A stretch of DNA of 64,000 nucleotides, from contig NZ_BBYM01000010.1 in NCBI RefSeq assembly GCF_001570405.1, forward strand, positions 112,909-176,908, in the 5' to 3' direction. Under the pieces are notes generated by a model. It saw only the letters and a list, made by a program, of their open reading frames with translations. It searched no databases and was not told the DNA's origin. This document shows, one piece after another, positions 38,367 to 46,245 of the stretch. This DNA comes from Microtetraspora niveoalba (lineage in GTDB: Bacteria; Actinomycetota; Actinomycetes; Streptosporangiales; Streptosporangiaceae). Within the stretch, counting starts at the first letter, position 1; each line of letters begins with the position of its first letter. Position numbers and translations under genes: made by a program.

Positions 38367-39257
38367 TCACTTCCAGGTGGCGAGGCTTTCGGGCCGGAGA
38401 CTCTTGCAGGAGGAGTCGACCACCACCACGCGCACCGCGTTGATGTTCTTGTCCTCCCAGAAGGCCATGATCGTGGCCTCGTTGCCGTTGTAGAACGCCT
38501 TGTCGACTCCGATGGGCTTGCGGTCGAGCTGGTCGGAGAACCGCTTGACGCACTTGTCGAGCGGCGCGTCGTCCACCGTGTCCGACGCCGGACCGGCGCC
38601 GAAGTAGCTGAGCAGCGGGCCGTTCAGCTCCCGGCTGGTGTAGTTGTACTTGCTCTCGGAGACGGTGTAGGCCAAGGCCGGCGTGCCGGCCGAGGGGCTG
38701 CCGTCCGATCCCACGTACTCGACCGCGGGGGTCGAGCCGCCCTGGGCGGACAACACCGTCGTGGCCACCCCGGTGCCGCCGATGACGACCGCCGCCGCGG
38801 CCGCCGCCACAGCCGGTATCCGCCACGGTCTCCGCCGCCTCCTGGGGACGACGGGCACGACTGTGCCGTCGTCCGCGACGACGCCGAGAGTGGCCGCGGC
38901 GGGCGCGTCCTCCTCCTTGGGCGCCGCCGTCTCCCACGGCGCGTCCCGCATGATCCGGCCCCAGTCGGGGTTCTCCACGACGCGGAGCCCCTGTTCGCCG
39001 GCGTCGCCGACGTGGTCGAGGTCCCGGGACGCTTCGGCGGCCAGCGCGCGATCGATGCGCATGGCGACGCCCAACGGCATCGCCGGCACCGGGACCGCGG
39101 CCAGCACCTCCCGAACCGCCGCCAAGTCGGCAAGGCTCTCCCCGCAGGGGTCGCAGACCGCGAGATGCTCGCGGACCCGCCGTGCCGTGGCGTCGTCGAG
39201 GAGACCTTCCGCCAACTCGGCGAGGATCTCCAGGTCGTAGTGCGTATCACCCGTCAC
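38367..39257 (-). CDS. Membrane anti-sigma factor with zinc-finger domain, SigM partner (296 aa)
   Basis: N-terminal ZAS domain: HYDLEILAELAEGLLD and REHLAVCDPCGESL (H-x3-C-x2-C motif, about residues 34-46). A helix at about 145-165 (WRIPAVAAAAAAVVIGGTG) spans the membrane. The extracytoplasmic half (about 170-296) contains DKCVKRF and SSCKSL, one Cys each, which could form a disulfide. It should bind and inhibit the sigma factor encoded just upstream, whose gene it overlaps by 11 bases. GTG start at 39257 with GGGAG. Position matches mycobacterial rsmA. Confidence 0.9.
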   Translation of the reverse strand: MTGDTHYDLEILAELAEGLLDDATARRVREHLAVCDPCGESLADLAAVREVLAAVPVPAMPLGVAMRIDRALAAEASRDLDHVGDAGEQGLRVVENPDWGRIMRDAPWETAAPKEEDAPAAATLGVVADDGTVVPVVPRRRRRPWRIPAVAAAAAAVVIGGTGVATTVLSAQGGSTPAVEYVGSDGSPSAGTPALAYTVSESKYNYTSRELNGPLLSYFGAGPASDTVDDAPLDKCVKRFSDQLDRKPIGVDKAFYNGNEATIMAFWEDKNINAVRVVVVDSSCKSLRPESLATWK

Positions 39258-39888
39258 GAAGTTCTGCTCCCTTCGCGGATGAGACGCGAGTCCGGTCGGA
39301 TCGGTTCCGCAGATGCGAAAGAATCGGGGCAAGTTTCGCGCGTCCGCGAGCGCAGCGGCTCTTCACGGTGCCTGCGGGAACGCCGAGCACACCGGCCGCG
39401 TCCTCCACGGAATAGCCCATCATGTCGACCAGGACCAGGGCCGCGCGCTGGTCCGCGGGCAGCACCTTGAGCGCGGACGTGACGTCCATCGACACCTCGC
39501 GCTCGCCGGCCTGGTCGGGCATGGGCATGTCCCGCTCGGCGGCTTCGATCAGCTCGTCGTCGGCCACCGGCCGTACGGACTTGCGGCGCATCCTGTCCAG
39601 GCAGGCGTTCACCACGATGCGGTGCAGCCACGTCGTGACCGCCGCCTCGCCGCGGAAGCTCTCCGCCTTGCGGTAGGCGGACACGAACGCATCCTGTACG
39701 GCGTCGGCCGCCTCGTCCGGGTCGCCGAGGGTCCGCAGGGCGACGGCCCACATGCGGTCCCGGTGGCGCTTGACGATCTCGCTGAACGCATGGGGATCGC
39801 CGCCGATGTGGCGGCTGAGAAGGTCGGCATCGCTCACCGACCGGGCGGCGTGCTCAGCCGGTGGGAAGTTATCAGGTGGGGGATTCAC
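39247..39888 (-). CDS. sigM: ECF sigma factor SigM
   Basis: 213 aa. Region 2: RHRDRMWAVALRTLGDPDEAADAVQDAFVSAYRKAESF, WLHRIVVNACLDRMRRK. Region 4: LPADQRAALVLVDMMGYSVEDAAGVLGVPAGTVKSRCARGRAKL. It directs transcription of envelope or oxidative-stress genes in orthologues and is held by the next gene's product. The GTG at 39888 has only a weak site; a start at residue 18 (VSDADLL) is possible. The order pseudokinase-sigM-anti-sigma-trxB-trxA is the classic actinobacterial one. Confidence 0.94.
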   Translation of the reverse strand: MNPPPDNFPPAEHAARSVSDADLLSRHIGGDPHAFSEIVKRHRDRMWAVALRTLGDPDEAADAVQDAFVSAYRKAESFRGEAAVTTWLHRIVVNACLDRMRRKSVRPVADDELIEAAERDMPMPDQAGEREVSMDVTSALKVLPADQRAALVLVDMMGYSVEDAAGVLGVPAGTVKSRCARGRAKLAPILSHLRNRSDRTRVSSAKGAELRDG

Positions 39889-39896
39889 TTGGCCTG

Positions 39897-41399
39897 CTAT
39901 GCCGATCCAGGGGAATGCACTATTACGTCATAGATGGTGCCACGATATCTACCCTCATGGGGCGGAAGCCGGGTGAACCAGATCAAAACGTACTGACCGG
40001 TGACCGGCTTGCCGGGCGTGAGGGTCACCGTCCCCGAGACGTTCTTGACCTCGGCCACGGTCTTCAACGCGCTCAGAGTGGCGGAGTTGCCGACCTTGAG
40101 CTGCACGGACGCGCCCGGGGTGTCGGCCAGCGTCACCATGACGTCGGAGATCGAGACCGGCTGGTTCATGTCGAGGATGAGCCCGACACCCTCCTTCAAC
40201 CGGCCGAAGTCCGCGCTGTTGTAGCTCGTGGTGTGCCACTCGGTCGACGGCTTGCCGTCGATGGCGTTCGAGGAGAACTGCGGGTTCTCCTCCTGATCGT
40301 CCCCGAGCGGGTCGAACCCGACCGCGCCGACCGGCTTGACGACCACCGGCTTGAGGGTGGCCGTCGGCGCCACGGTCGGAGCGGGCGTGGCGACCGGGCT
40401 GTTCCCGATGCTCCTGCCCACCGTCCACGCGCCGATCCCGACGGCGAGCATGATCATGATGACCAGGGCGGTGACCAGGACCCGGCTGAGCGTCCCCGAC
40501 GAGGTGCGGGGCGGCACGCCGGCGTTCGTCATCGTCGTCATCGCCATCGGCGGCATGGTGGACGACCGCGAGCTCAGCGTGTCAGGGGCCTCGGACTGCA
40601 GCACTGCCGGCGGCACCGGGCCCACCGGTACGGGGGAGGGGCGCGGCACCTCCGCCAGCGCCTCCGCCATCTGCGCCGGGGTGGACAGCGGCGCCAGCCC
40701 GCGCCTGCTCTCGGGCAGGAGCGCGCGGCAGGTGATGGCGTCCAGGTAACCCGGCACACCCGCGGTCACCTGGCGCGGGGTGCACACCTTGTCGTCGTCC
40801 AGCGGCGCCGAGGGAAGCCCTGTGTCCTCGTCGCTCGGCCAGTGGCCGGTCAGCGCCGCGTACAGCAGCCGCCCCAGGCCCTCGGCGTCGTCCCGGGCGG
40901 GGTCGTCGCTGGTGAGGCCGACGATCGCGGCGTCCACGGCCAGCCCGAGCAGCTTGACCGTGCCGCTGGAGGTCCACAGCAGGCGGGCGGGCGTGAGCTG
41001 GAGATGCGTGAGCCCCGACTCGTGCGCGTGCGCCAGCGCCTCGGCCGCCTCCGCGACCAGGGCGGCGCCGCGCTCGGGCTCCAGCCCCCCGGCGGTGATG
41101 AGGTCGGCGAGCGAGTCGCCGCTCACCCACTCGCTCACGACGTACGCGGTGTCGTCCTCGTGGGCGGCGTCGAACACCTGGGTCAGGCGGGGGTCGGTGA
41201 GGCGGCTGGCCGCGCGCGCGGCGGTCACGACCTCCTGCACCCTGTCGAACTCGGGCGAGAACGTGTGCACCGCGACCGGCCGGGCCAGGATCTCGTCGAT
41301 GGCCTTCCAGAGGGTGACGCCGTTGGACTCGCTCACGCGGTCTTCGAGCCGGAACCGATCGGCCAGACGAGACCCCGGTTCGACCGTGGACATACTCAT
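39897..41399 (-). CDS. Stand-alone MurJ-associated pseudokinase with discoidin-like ectodomain (500 aa)
   Basis: Residues about 12-260 have a protein-kinase-like fold, but the catalytic parts are lost. The VAVK Lys is His (PVAVHTF), HRDLKP is replaced by HLQLTPARLLW, and DFG is replaced by LGLAV. No glycine-rich loop is clear. A Pro-rich linker, one membrane helix (about 308-330) and an extracytoplasmic beta-sandwich resembling F5/8-type C domains (about 350-495) follow. In mycobacteria this whole module is the C-terminal half of MviN/MurJ and its phosphorylated form binds FhaA. Here it is a separate gene, 170 bases downstream of murJ. ATG at 41399 after AAGGCGG. Confidence 0.9.
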   Translation of the reverse strand: MSMSTVEPGSRLADRFRLEDRVSESNGVTLWKAIDEILARPVAVHTFSPEFDRVQEVVTAARAASRLTDPRLTQVFDAAHEDDTAYVVSEWVSGDSLADLITAGGLEPERGAALVAEAAEALAHAHESGLTHLQLTPARLLWTSSGTVKLLGLAVDAAIVGLTSDDPARDDAEGLGRLLYAALTGHWPSDEDTGLPSAPLDDDKVCTPRQVTAGVPGYLDAITCRALLPESRRGLAPLSTPAQMAEALAEVPRPSPVPVGPVPPAVLQSEAPDTLSSRSSTMPPMAMTTMTNAGVPPRTSSGTLSRVLVTALVIMIMLAVGIGAWTVGRSIGNSPVATPAPTVAPTATLKPVVVKPVGAVGFDPLGDDQEENPQFSSNAIDGKPSTEWHTTSYNSADFGRLKEGVGLILDMNQPVSISDVMVTLADTPGASVQLKVGNSATLSALKTVAEVKNVSGTVTLTPGKPVTGQYVLIWFTRLPPHEGRYRGTIYDVIVHSPGSA

Positions 41400-41569
41400 C
41401 AGGCCGCCTTACCCCGCAGCCGGCCGGCACGCATCAGACGATGCCGGGTGGATCCGTCCACGCCTTCTCGCTTCCGCTCGCCGGTCGAAGTCTTGGCGCA
41501 CCATGCTAGTGCCGTACCGGTCCTGCCCGCCTTCCCCTTGGGCGACGCCTCACACCGGGCGGGCGGACA

Positions 41570-43174
41570 TTAGCGCCTTACCCGTCCCGCCACCAGTCCA
41601 ATGATGGAGCTGACCTCCGGGATCCGCATCATGTGCGCCGTGCCGAGGTAAAGCAGCAGACCGATCCCGCCGCCGGCCGCCAGCACGATCGCCGAGGTGA
41701 GCGCGGTGATGTCGGCGAACTGCCGGGTGACCCACAGGGCGGCCAGCGCGACCAGCGCCGCCGGGATCGCGGCGAAGTACATCTGCGAGAGCCCCGCGGC
41801 CACCTCCCTGCCGCCGAGACCGCCGACCTTGCGGCTGGCGAGCGTCCAGGCCACACCCGTGCCCAGCACGTACGCGATCATGAACGAGAACGCGAGGCCG
41901 ATCACGATGTAGCGCGCGGGGAGCACGAGGTAGGCGACGAGGCTGAGCGCCGCGTTGATCAGGACGTTCACCCCGCCGAGGATCGTGGGCGTCCGCGTGT
42001 CGCCGAAGCTGTAGAACACCCGCAGCAGGAGCTGGAAGATCGAGAACGGCACCAGCGCCAGCCCGAAGACCTGCAGCACGTTGCCGATGTAGAGCGCGTT
42101 GCCTCCGGTCATCCGGCCCCAGGAGAAGATCAGGGTCGTCACCGCCGGGCCGAGCACCATGAGCAGCAGCCCGGCCGGCACGATCACCGACGAGATGAGC
42201 CGCACCGCCGACCCGAACTCGCCGCGTGCCGAGTCGAGCTCGCCGTCCGCCACGTACCGGCTCATGCGCGGCAGCATCGCGGTGATCACCGATACCGCGA
42301 TGATGCCGTACGGGAGCTGGAAGAGCTGGAAGGCGTAGGCGTACGCGCTGTTGCCCGCGCCCGGCGCCCGCTCGCCCGCGCCGGTGGCGAGCTTGGTGGT
42401 GACCAGGAAGCCGAGCTGGGTGATGCCGACGTAGAGGAAGGTCCAGCTCGCCGTCCTGGCGGCCTCGCCGAGGCCGGTGTCGCGCAGCCCGAAACGCGGG
42501 CGGAACCGGAACCCGGCCCGGTGCAGGGCGATGACGAGGATGATCGCCTGGGCCACGATGCCCGCCGTGGTGCCCAGGCCGAGGAGCAGCAGGTCGCGGT
42601 CGGTCACCTCGTCGATGTTCGCCGAGGCGCCGCCGATCACGATGTAGGCGATGCCGACGCCGATGACCACGATGTTGTTCAGCACCGGAGCCCACATCGG
42701 GGCGGCGAACCTGTCGCGGGTGTTGAGGATCGCCCCCGCGAGCGCGCCGATCCCGAAGAAGGCGATCTGGGGGAGGATCAGCATCGCCAGCGTCGTCGCG
42801 ACCTCGACCTTGCGCGGCGTCCAGTTGTCCGCCGTGTAGAGCTGCATGATCGGCCCGGCCAGGAGCACGCCGAGCACGGCGATCACAGTCAGGATGAGGA
42901 TGGCGAGCGTCATCAGCCGCTGCTCGAACGCCTCGCCCGCGTCCTCGTCATGTTTCTGCGCCCGTACGATCAACGGCACGATCACGCTGCTCAGCACACC
43001 GCCGATGAGCAGGTCGAACAGGATGTACGGGATCTGGTAGGCCGCGTTGTACGCGTCGCCGAGCGCCCAGGTGCCGATCGCCGCCGCGATCACCGCGGTC
43101 CGCAGGAAGCCGGTGAGCCGGGACACCATCGTCCCGGCCATCATGATCGCGCTCGCGCGCAACATCCTGCTCAT
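41570..43174 (-). CDS. murJ: Lipid II flippase MurJ (MviN)
   Basis: 534-aa, 14-helix MOP-superfamily flippase moving lipid II to the outer face. Starts MSRMLRASAIMMAGTMVSRLTGFLRTAVIAAAIG, the conserved TM1 with Arg; later VPLIVRAQ, FSFGDTRTPTILGG (FYSFGDTRTP) and the C-terminal RIPEV helix. It ends soon after TM14, with no fused pseudokinase. The ATG at 43174 overlaps the stop of a tiny upstream ORF (ATGA) and follows GAGGGGG. The long disordered N-terminus seen in many actinomycete MurJ proteins is absent from this frame. Confidence 0.95.
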   Translation of the reverse strand: MSRMLRASAIMMAGTMVSRLTGFLRTAVIAAAIGTWALGDAYNAAYQIPYILFDLLIGGVLSSVIVPLIVRAQKHDEDAGEAFEQRLMTLAILILTVIAVLGVLLAGPIMQLYTADNWTPRKVEVATTLAMLILPQIAFFGIGALAGAILNTRDRFAAPMWAPVLNNIVVIGVGIAYIVIGGASANIDEVTDRDLLLLGLGTTAGIVAQAIILVIALHRAGFRFRPRFGLRDTGLGEAARTASWTFLYVGITQLGFLVTTKLATGAGERAPGAGNSAYAYAFQLFQLPYGIIAVSVITAMLPRMSRYVADGELDSARGEFGSAVRLISSVIVPAGLLLMVLGPAVTTLIFSWGRMTGGNALYIGNVLQVFGLALVPFSIFQLLLRVFYSFGDTRTPTILGGVNVLINAALSLVAYLVLPARYIVIGLAFSFMIAYVLGTGVAWTLASRKVGGLGGREVAAGLSQMYFAAIPAALVALAALWVTRQFADITALTSAIVLAAGGGIGLLLYLGTAHMMRIPEVSSIIGLVAGRVRR

Positions 43175-43254
43175 GCCGCCCCCTCGCCTGGCGGCTCGGG
43201 GCTGCATTCGCAGAGTGCGCTGTGTTTACTGATTCGCTCGCTCCGCTCGCTCAT
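43171..43254 (-). CDS. Tiny coupled ORF b upstream of murJ (27 aa)
   Basis: Begins ATG at 43254 within GCATGAGC and ends TGA overlapping the murJ ATG. It encodes MSERSERISKHSALCECSP and then EPPGEGAA. A GAAGGGAAAGC site precedes it. Start and end motifs match those of tiny ORF a, so the two look like a duplicated junction. It may be a leader peptide or a relic of the MurJ N-terminal tail split by frameshifts. Confidence 0.4.
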   Translation of the reverse strand: MSERSERISKHSALCECSPEPPGEGAA

Positions 43255-43373
43255 GCTTTCCCTTCGCCCGGCGGCTCGGCACGCCGTTCGCGGGGCGGGC
43301 CGTGCTCACCGGTCCGCTCGGGCGCCGGCGCCGTGCGGCGGGCGGCGGCGGGCCTGTCGGTTCGCTCGCTCAA
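43251..43373 (-). CDS. Tiny coupled ORF a downstream of the DUF6049 gene (40 aa)
   Basis: Begins TTG overlapping the DUF6049 stop (TTGA) and ends TGA overlapping the ATG of ORF b. It encodes MSERTDRPAAARR and later PPRERRAEPPGEGKA; Pro/Arg/Glu-rich and hydrophilic. The start has no ribosome site of its own, so it would rely on coupling. Confidence 0.35.
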   Translation of the reverse strand: MSERTDRPAAARRTAPAPERTGEHGPPRERRAEPPGEGKA

Positions 43374-45559
43374 GGCTTGTCTCCGTGGTCGGCGGGAACG
43401 GCCCGCTGCTCCACGGGCGCCGCGGCGTCGCGGGGGAGCGTCTTGCCGGACCGGCGCCGCAGGATGCGCATGACCACGGCGGCCAGCATGATCGCGAGGG
43501 CGGCGCCGACGATGACGAGGGCGATGCCGGTGTAGCCGGTGGCGCGGACGGTCACGTGGACCTGCTTGCCGTACGGCCTGCCGTCGGCGGTGAGGAGCTG
43601 CACGGCGATGGTGCTCTCACCGCCGTCGCCGTGCACGGTCACCGGGACGTTCACCAACTGGCTGCGGTTGTCGAGGATGTTGAGCTGCTCGGTCTCGTAC
43701 ACCCCTCCGCGCGCGTCGATCCCGAGGCGCGACTTGTCGTCCGACGTCACCCTGATCTTGAGCGCGATGCTCTCGGACAGCGAGTTGTCCACGCTGACCG
43801 GCACCTGGCCGTTGGCGCCCGCGAGCGCGCGGGGCGTGTCGATGACCGACACCTGGCCGGTCCGCTGCTCGATGGACGCGCGCACCTGCTTGACGAACCC
43901 GCTCGCCCGCTTGGCCTCGCCCCGCCAGGAGGCCGAGGCGAGCCGGAGGACGGCGTCGCCGAACAGGTTCTGCCGCTTGGTGGTCACGGTCTCGGCGATG
44001 TCCGCCTGGCGGCCGAGCTTCTTCACGCCGCCGAGGTAGGTCCGGGGCAGCTCGGCCTCGCGGTCCTGGTCGGTGTACACGAGGTCGGACCGCGGCACCT
44101 GCGCCTTGCCGGGCCGCACCGAGCTCAGCGCGGTCATCTGCAGCCACGGCGCCGACGAGGCGGCCTTGATCAGTCCGGACACGAACTCGGGGTCGGGGTT
44201 CCACAGGCGCGTGGAGGGCGCGGCGACCACGGTCCTGACCGGCTGCTGCGGTTGCCCGGACTGCTGCTGGCCCGTGCCCGACTGCTGCCCGAGCCCGCCC
44301 TGCGCGCCCTGCGGTTGCTCGAACGCGATCATCGCGGTCTCGGCGAGGAAGCGCTGCCGCGCGAGCGTGCCGGCACCGGGAACGGACGTGTCCGTGTCGA
44401 GGGCCTCGCTGAGCGTGGGGTCGGTGAGCAGCGCGGTGACCGGCCCGGAGACGGTGTCGAGGGTCGTCGCCGTGTCCGGGGTCGTGGCGACTTGAGGGTC
44501 CGGCGGCAGGGTGGAGCCGGACAGCAGGACGGTGCGCACGCCCGCGGTCGCCAGCTCGTCCAGGCCGTCGCGGTCGAGGGCGCCGCCCACCGGCCACGCC
44601 GTCGCCGTCGAGATCTCGCGGCCGAGGACATCGCCCGCGACCTCGGCGCCCCGCTTGACCGCGTCCTGCGTGGGCGTGTCCAGCCCGGCATGAACCAGCG
44701 CCGTAACGTCGGGATCCGCGTACGGCGTGGCGATCACGGGCCTGCTCGTGAGCGCGGCGCGCAGGCCGTCGAGCCAGCGGCGGGCGGACGGGTCGGCGGC
44801 CTTCTTCGCGCCGCCGCTCGCGGTCTTGACCGTGTACTCGCCGGTGGCGGTGCGGCGGGCGTCGTCGAGCAGCGCGGGGTCGACGAACCAGGTGACCGTG
44901 CGACCGCTCTTCTGCACGAGGTCGAGCAGCGAGGCGAGGCGGCCGGTGGAGACCGACGCGCGCAGGTCGTCGTCCATGAAGTCGGAGTCGCCCGCCCGGT
45001 GCGGCCGGTCCACGATCGGCATGGCCAGGGCGAGCTTGACCTTGGGCACGGGCTGCTCGGGCGGCACGTACGTCAGGAAGGTGCGCTCGATCTCGATCGG
45101 CTGCAGGCTGACCCCGTCCTGCACCTCGATGGCCAGGGGGTAGACGCCCTGGCGCGACATCCCGAGGTCGCGGGGGGTCAGGGCGAACTCGAACCGCAGC
45201 TTTCCCGCGCCGTCGAGCGGCGTGGCCTGCACCATGGTGCGGTAGGAGGGCGTGGGATAGCCCTGGCCGGCCGTGAAGGCCGCCATCTGTTCACGCGCCT
45301 GGAACGGCTGCCCCCAGTGGACGACGACCCGGACCGAGGCCGACGGCGTGCCGGTGACCACGCCGGAGATCGTCACGGGTGCGGCCGGATCGCGCAGCAC
45401 CGCGGAGCTGATCTGCTCCACCACCAGCGGATCGGTCGCCCGGGTCGCCGTGGCCGTCGCGGCTCTCGTCGCCGCCGTGCCCGCGACAGCCGTACCGGCC
45501 ATGCTCGTCGGAGCGAGCAGGGCGGACAGCAGGATCAGCGGAGCGGCCTTACGAATCAC
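43370..45559 (-). CDS. DUF6049 family secreted/membrane protein (Rv3909 position), 729 aa
   Basis: A large extracytoplasmic protein with an N-terminal signal (IRKAAPLILLSALLAPTSMAG), beta-rich domains (VVEQISSAVLRDPAAPVTISGVV, FALTPRDLGMSRQGVYPLAIEVQ), a central Asp/Ser-rich glycosidase-like region (TVTWFVDPALLDDARR, SRPVIATPYADPDVTAL), and one C-terminal helix (about 680-705) with a basic cytoplasmic tail. The conserved place between the CCA-adding enzyme/NUDIX region and murJ suggests an envelope role. No enzymatic activity is established. GTG start at 45559, weak ribosome site. Confidence 0.9.
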   Translation of the reverse strand: MIRKAAPLILLSALLAPTSMAGTAVAGTAATRAATATATRATDPLVVEQISSAVLRDPAAPVTISGVVTGTPSASVRVVVHWGQPFQAREQMAAFTAGQGYPTPSYRTMVQATPLDGAGKLRFEFALTPRDLGMSRQGVYPLAIEVQDGVSLQPIEIERTFLTYVPPEQPVPKVKLALAMPIVDRPHRAGDSDFMDDDLRASVSTGRLASLLDLVQKSGRTVTWFVDPALLDDARRTATGEYTVKTASGGAKKAADPSARRWLDGLRAALTSRPVIATPYADPDVTALVHAGLDTPTQDAVKRGAEVAGDVLGREISTATAWPVGGALDRDGLDELATAGVRTVLLSGSTLPPDPQVATTPDTATTLDTVSGPVTALLTDPTLSEALDTDTSVPGAGTLARQRFLAETAMIAFEQPQGAQGGLGQQSGTGQQQSGQPQQPVRTVVAAPSTRLWNPDPEFVSGLIKAASSAPWLQMTALSSVRPGKAQVPRSDLVYTDQDREAELPRTYLGGVKKLGRQADIAETVTTKRQNLFGDAVLRLASASWRGEAKRASGFVKQVRASIEQRTGQVSVIDTPRALAGANGQVPVSVDNSLSESIALKIRVTSDDKSRLGIDARGGVYETEQLNILDNRSQLVNVPVTVHGDGGESTIAVQLLTADGRPYGKQVHVTVRATGYTGIALVIVGAALAIMLAAVVMRILRRRSGKTLPRDAAAPVEQRAVPADHGDKP

Positions 45560-45605
45560 GTGCGGGCCAGGTGTGAGGATCGGCGCACGCCCAGAATGGT
45601 ATGGC

Positions 45606-46142
45606 CTAAGCCGTCCTCATTGGGCTTGCCAGGGGTGTCAGAACGCGCGGCCGGGGCACCGCGAGGTCCGCCGGTGTGCCCGTCACCAGCGAGAAAAGGT
45701 GCCGGGCGCGGATTCGCAGCGCGGTGCGGCGCTCGCCCGTGACGGTGTGGACGAACTCGTCGGGATGGATGCCGTCGGCGAGTCGCCGGTCGACGAGGAC
45801 CGTCAGCCCGTCGGGGAGCAGCAGCGGGCAGACGAGCCCGTCGGCGTAGTCGGTGACCGAGTTCACCACGAAGGCGGACGCGGCCGAGACGCGGTCGGCC
45901 CCGAGCACGGCCGCCACCGCGGACGGTGCGGGGGCCGTCCCCGCCGCCCCGACCACGGCCACCGGCGCGGCGGACCCGCGGGTCACCGCCTGGAAGACCG
46001 TGACGCGGACGCAGTGCGAGGCGGGGGCGCCGAGGACCTCCGGCAACTCGTCGGCGCATGTCAAGGGACGCGGAAGACGTACGATCTCATGGTGGATCTG
46101 GTGGGCGAGGAGCCAGCGGTGAATGGCGAGAGCGTCCTTCAT
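45606..46142 (-). CDS. YbaK/EbsC-type aminoacyl-tRNA deacylase domain protein (178 aa)
   Basis: YbaK-like fold, predicted to hydrolyse misacylated tRNA in trans. Seen: IHRWLLAHQIHHEIVRLPRPLTCADELPEVLG, HCVRVTVFQAV, VLGADRVSAASA, VTDYADGLVCPLLLPDGLTVLVD. The usual catalytic Lys position is occupied by other residues (CVRVTVFQ instead of VKTLVF), so true deacylase activity is doubtful. The ATG at 46142 has AGGAG seven bases upstream; the frame further up is antisense to the CCA-adding enzyme gene. It is divergent from that gene. Confidence 0.8.
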   Translation of the reverse strand: MKDALAIHRWLLAHQIHHEIVRLPRPLTCADELPEVLGAPASHCVRVTVFQAVTRGSAAPVAVVGAAGTAPAPSAVAAVLGADRVSAASAFVVNSVTDYADGLVCPLLLPDGLTVLVDRRLADGIHPDEFVHTVTGERRTALRIRARHLFSLVTGTPADLAVPRPRVLTPLASPMRTA

Positions 46143-46245
46143 CTCATTGCTCCTTGCCTCGTCCCAGAGCCCCCGGCACAGCCGTAAGAGGTGATCGCAG
46201 CGTGTCGGGGGAAACCTGTTCCGTGACCGAAGGACGTACCCAGCC

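Noticed and set aside
41633-45742. 1369-aa open frame on the plus strand
   Set aside because: It runs antisense across murJ and the DUF6049 gene, both of which have strong family motifs; it is a high-GC shadow frame.
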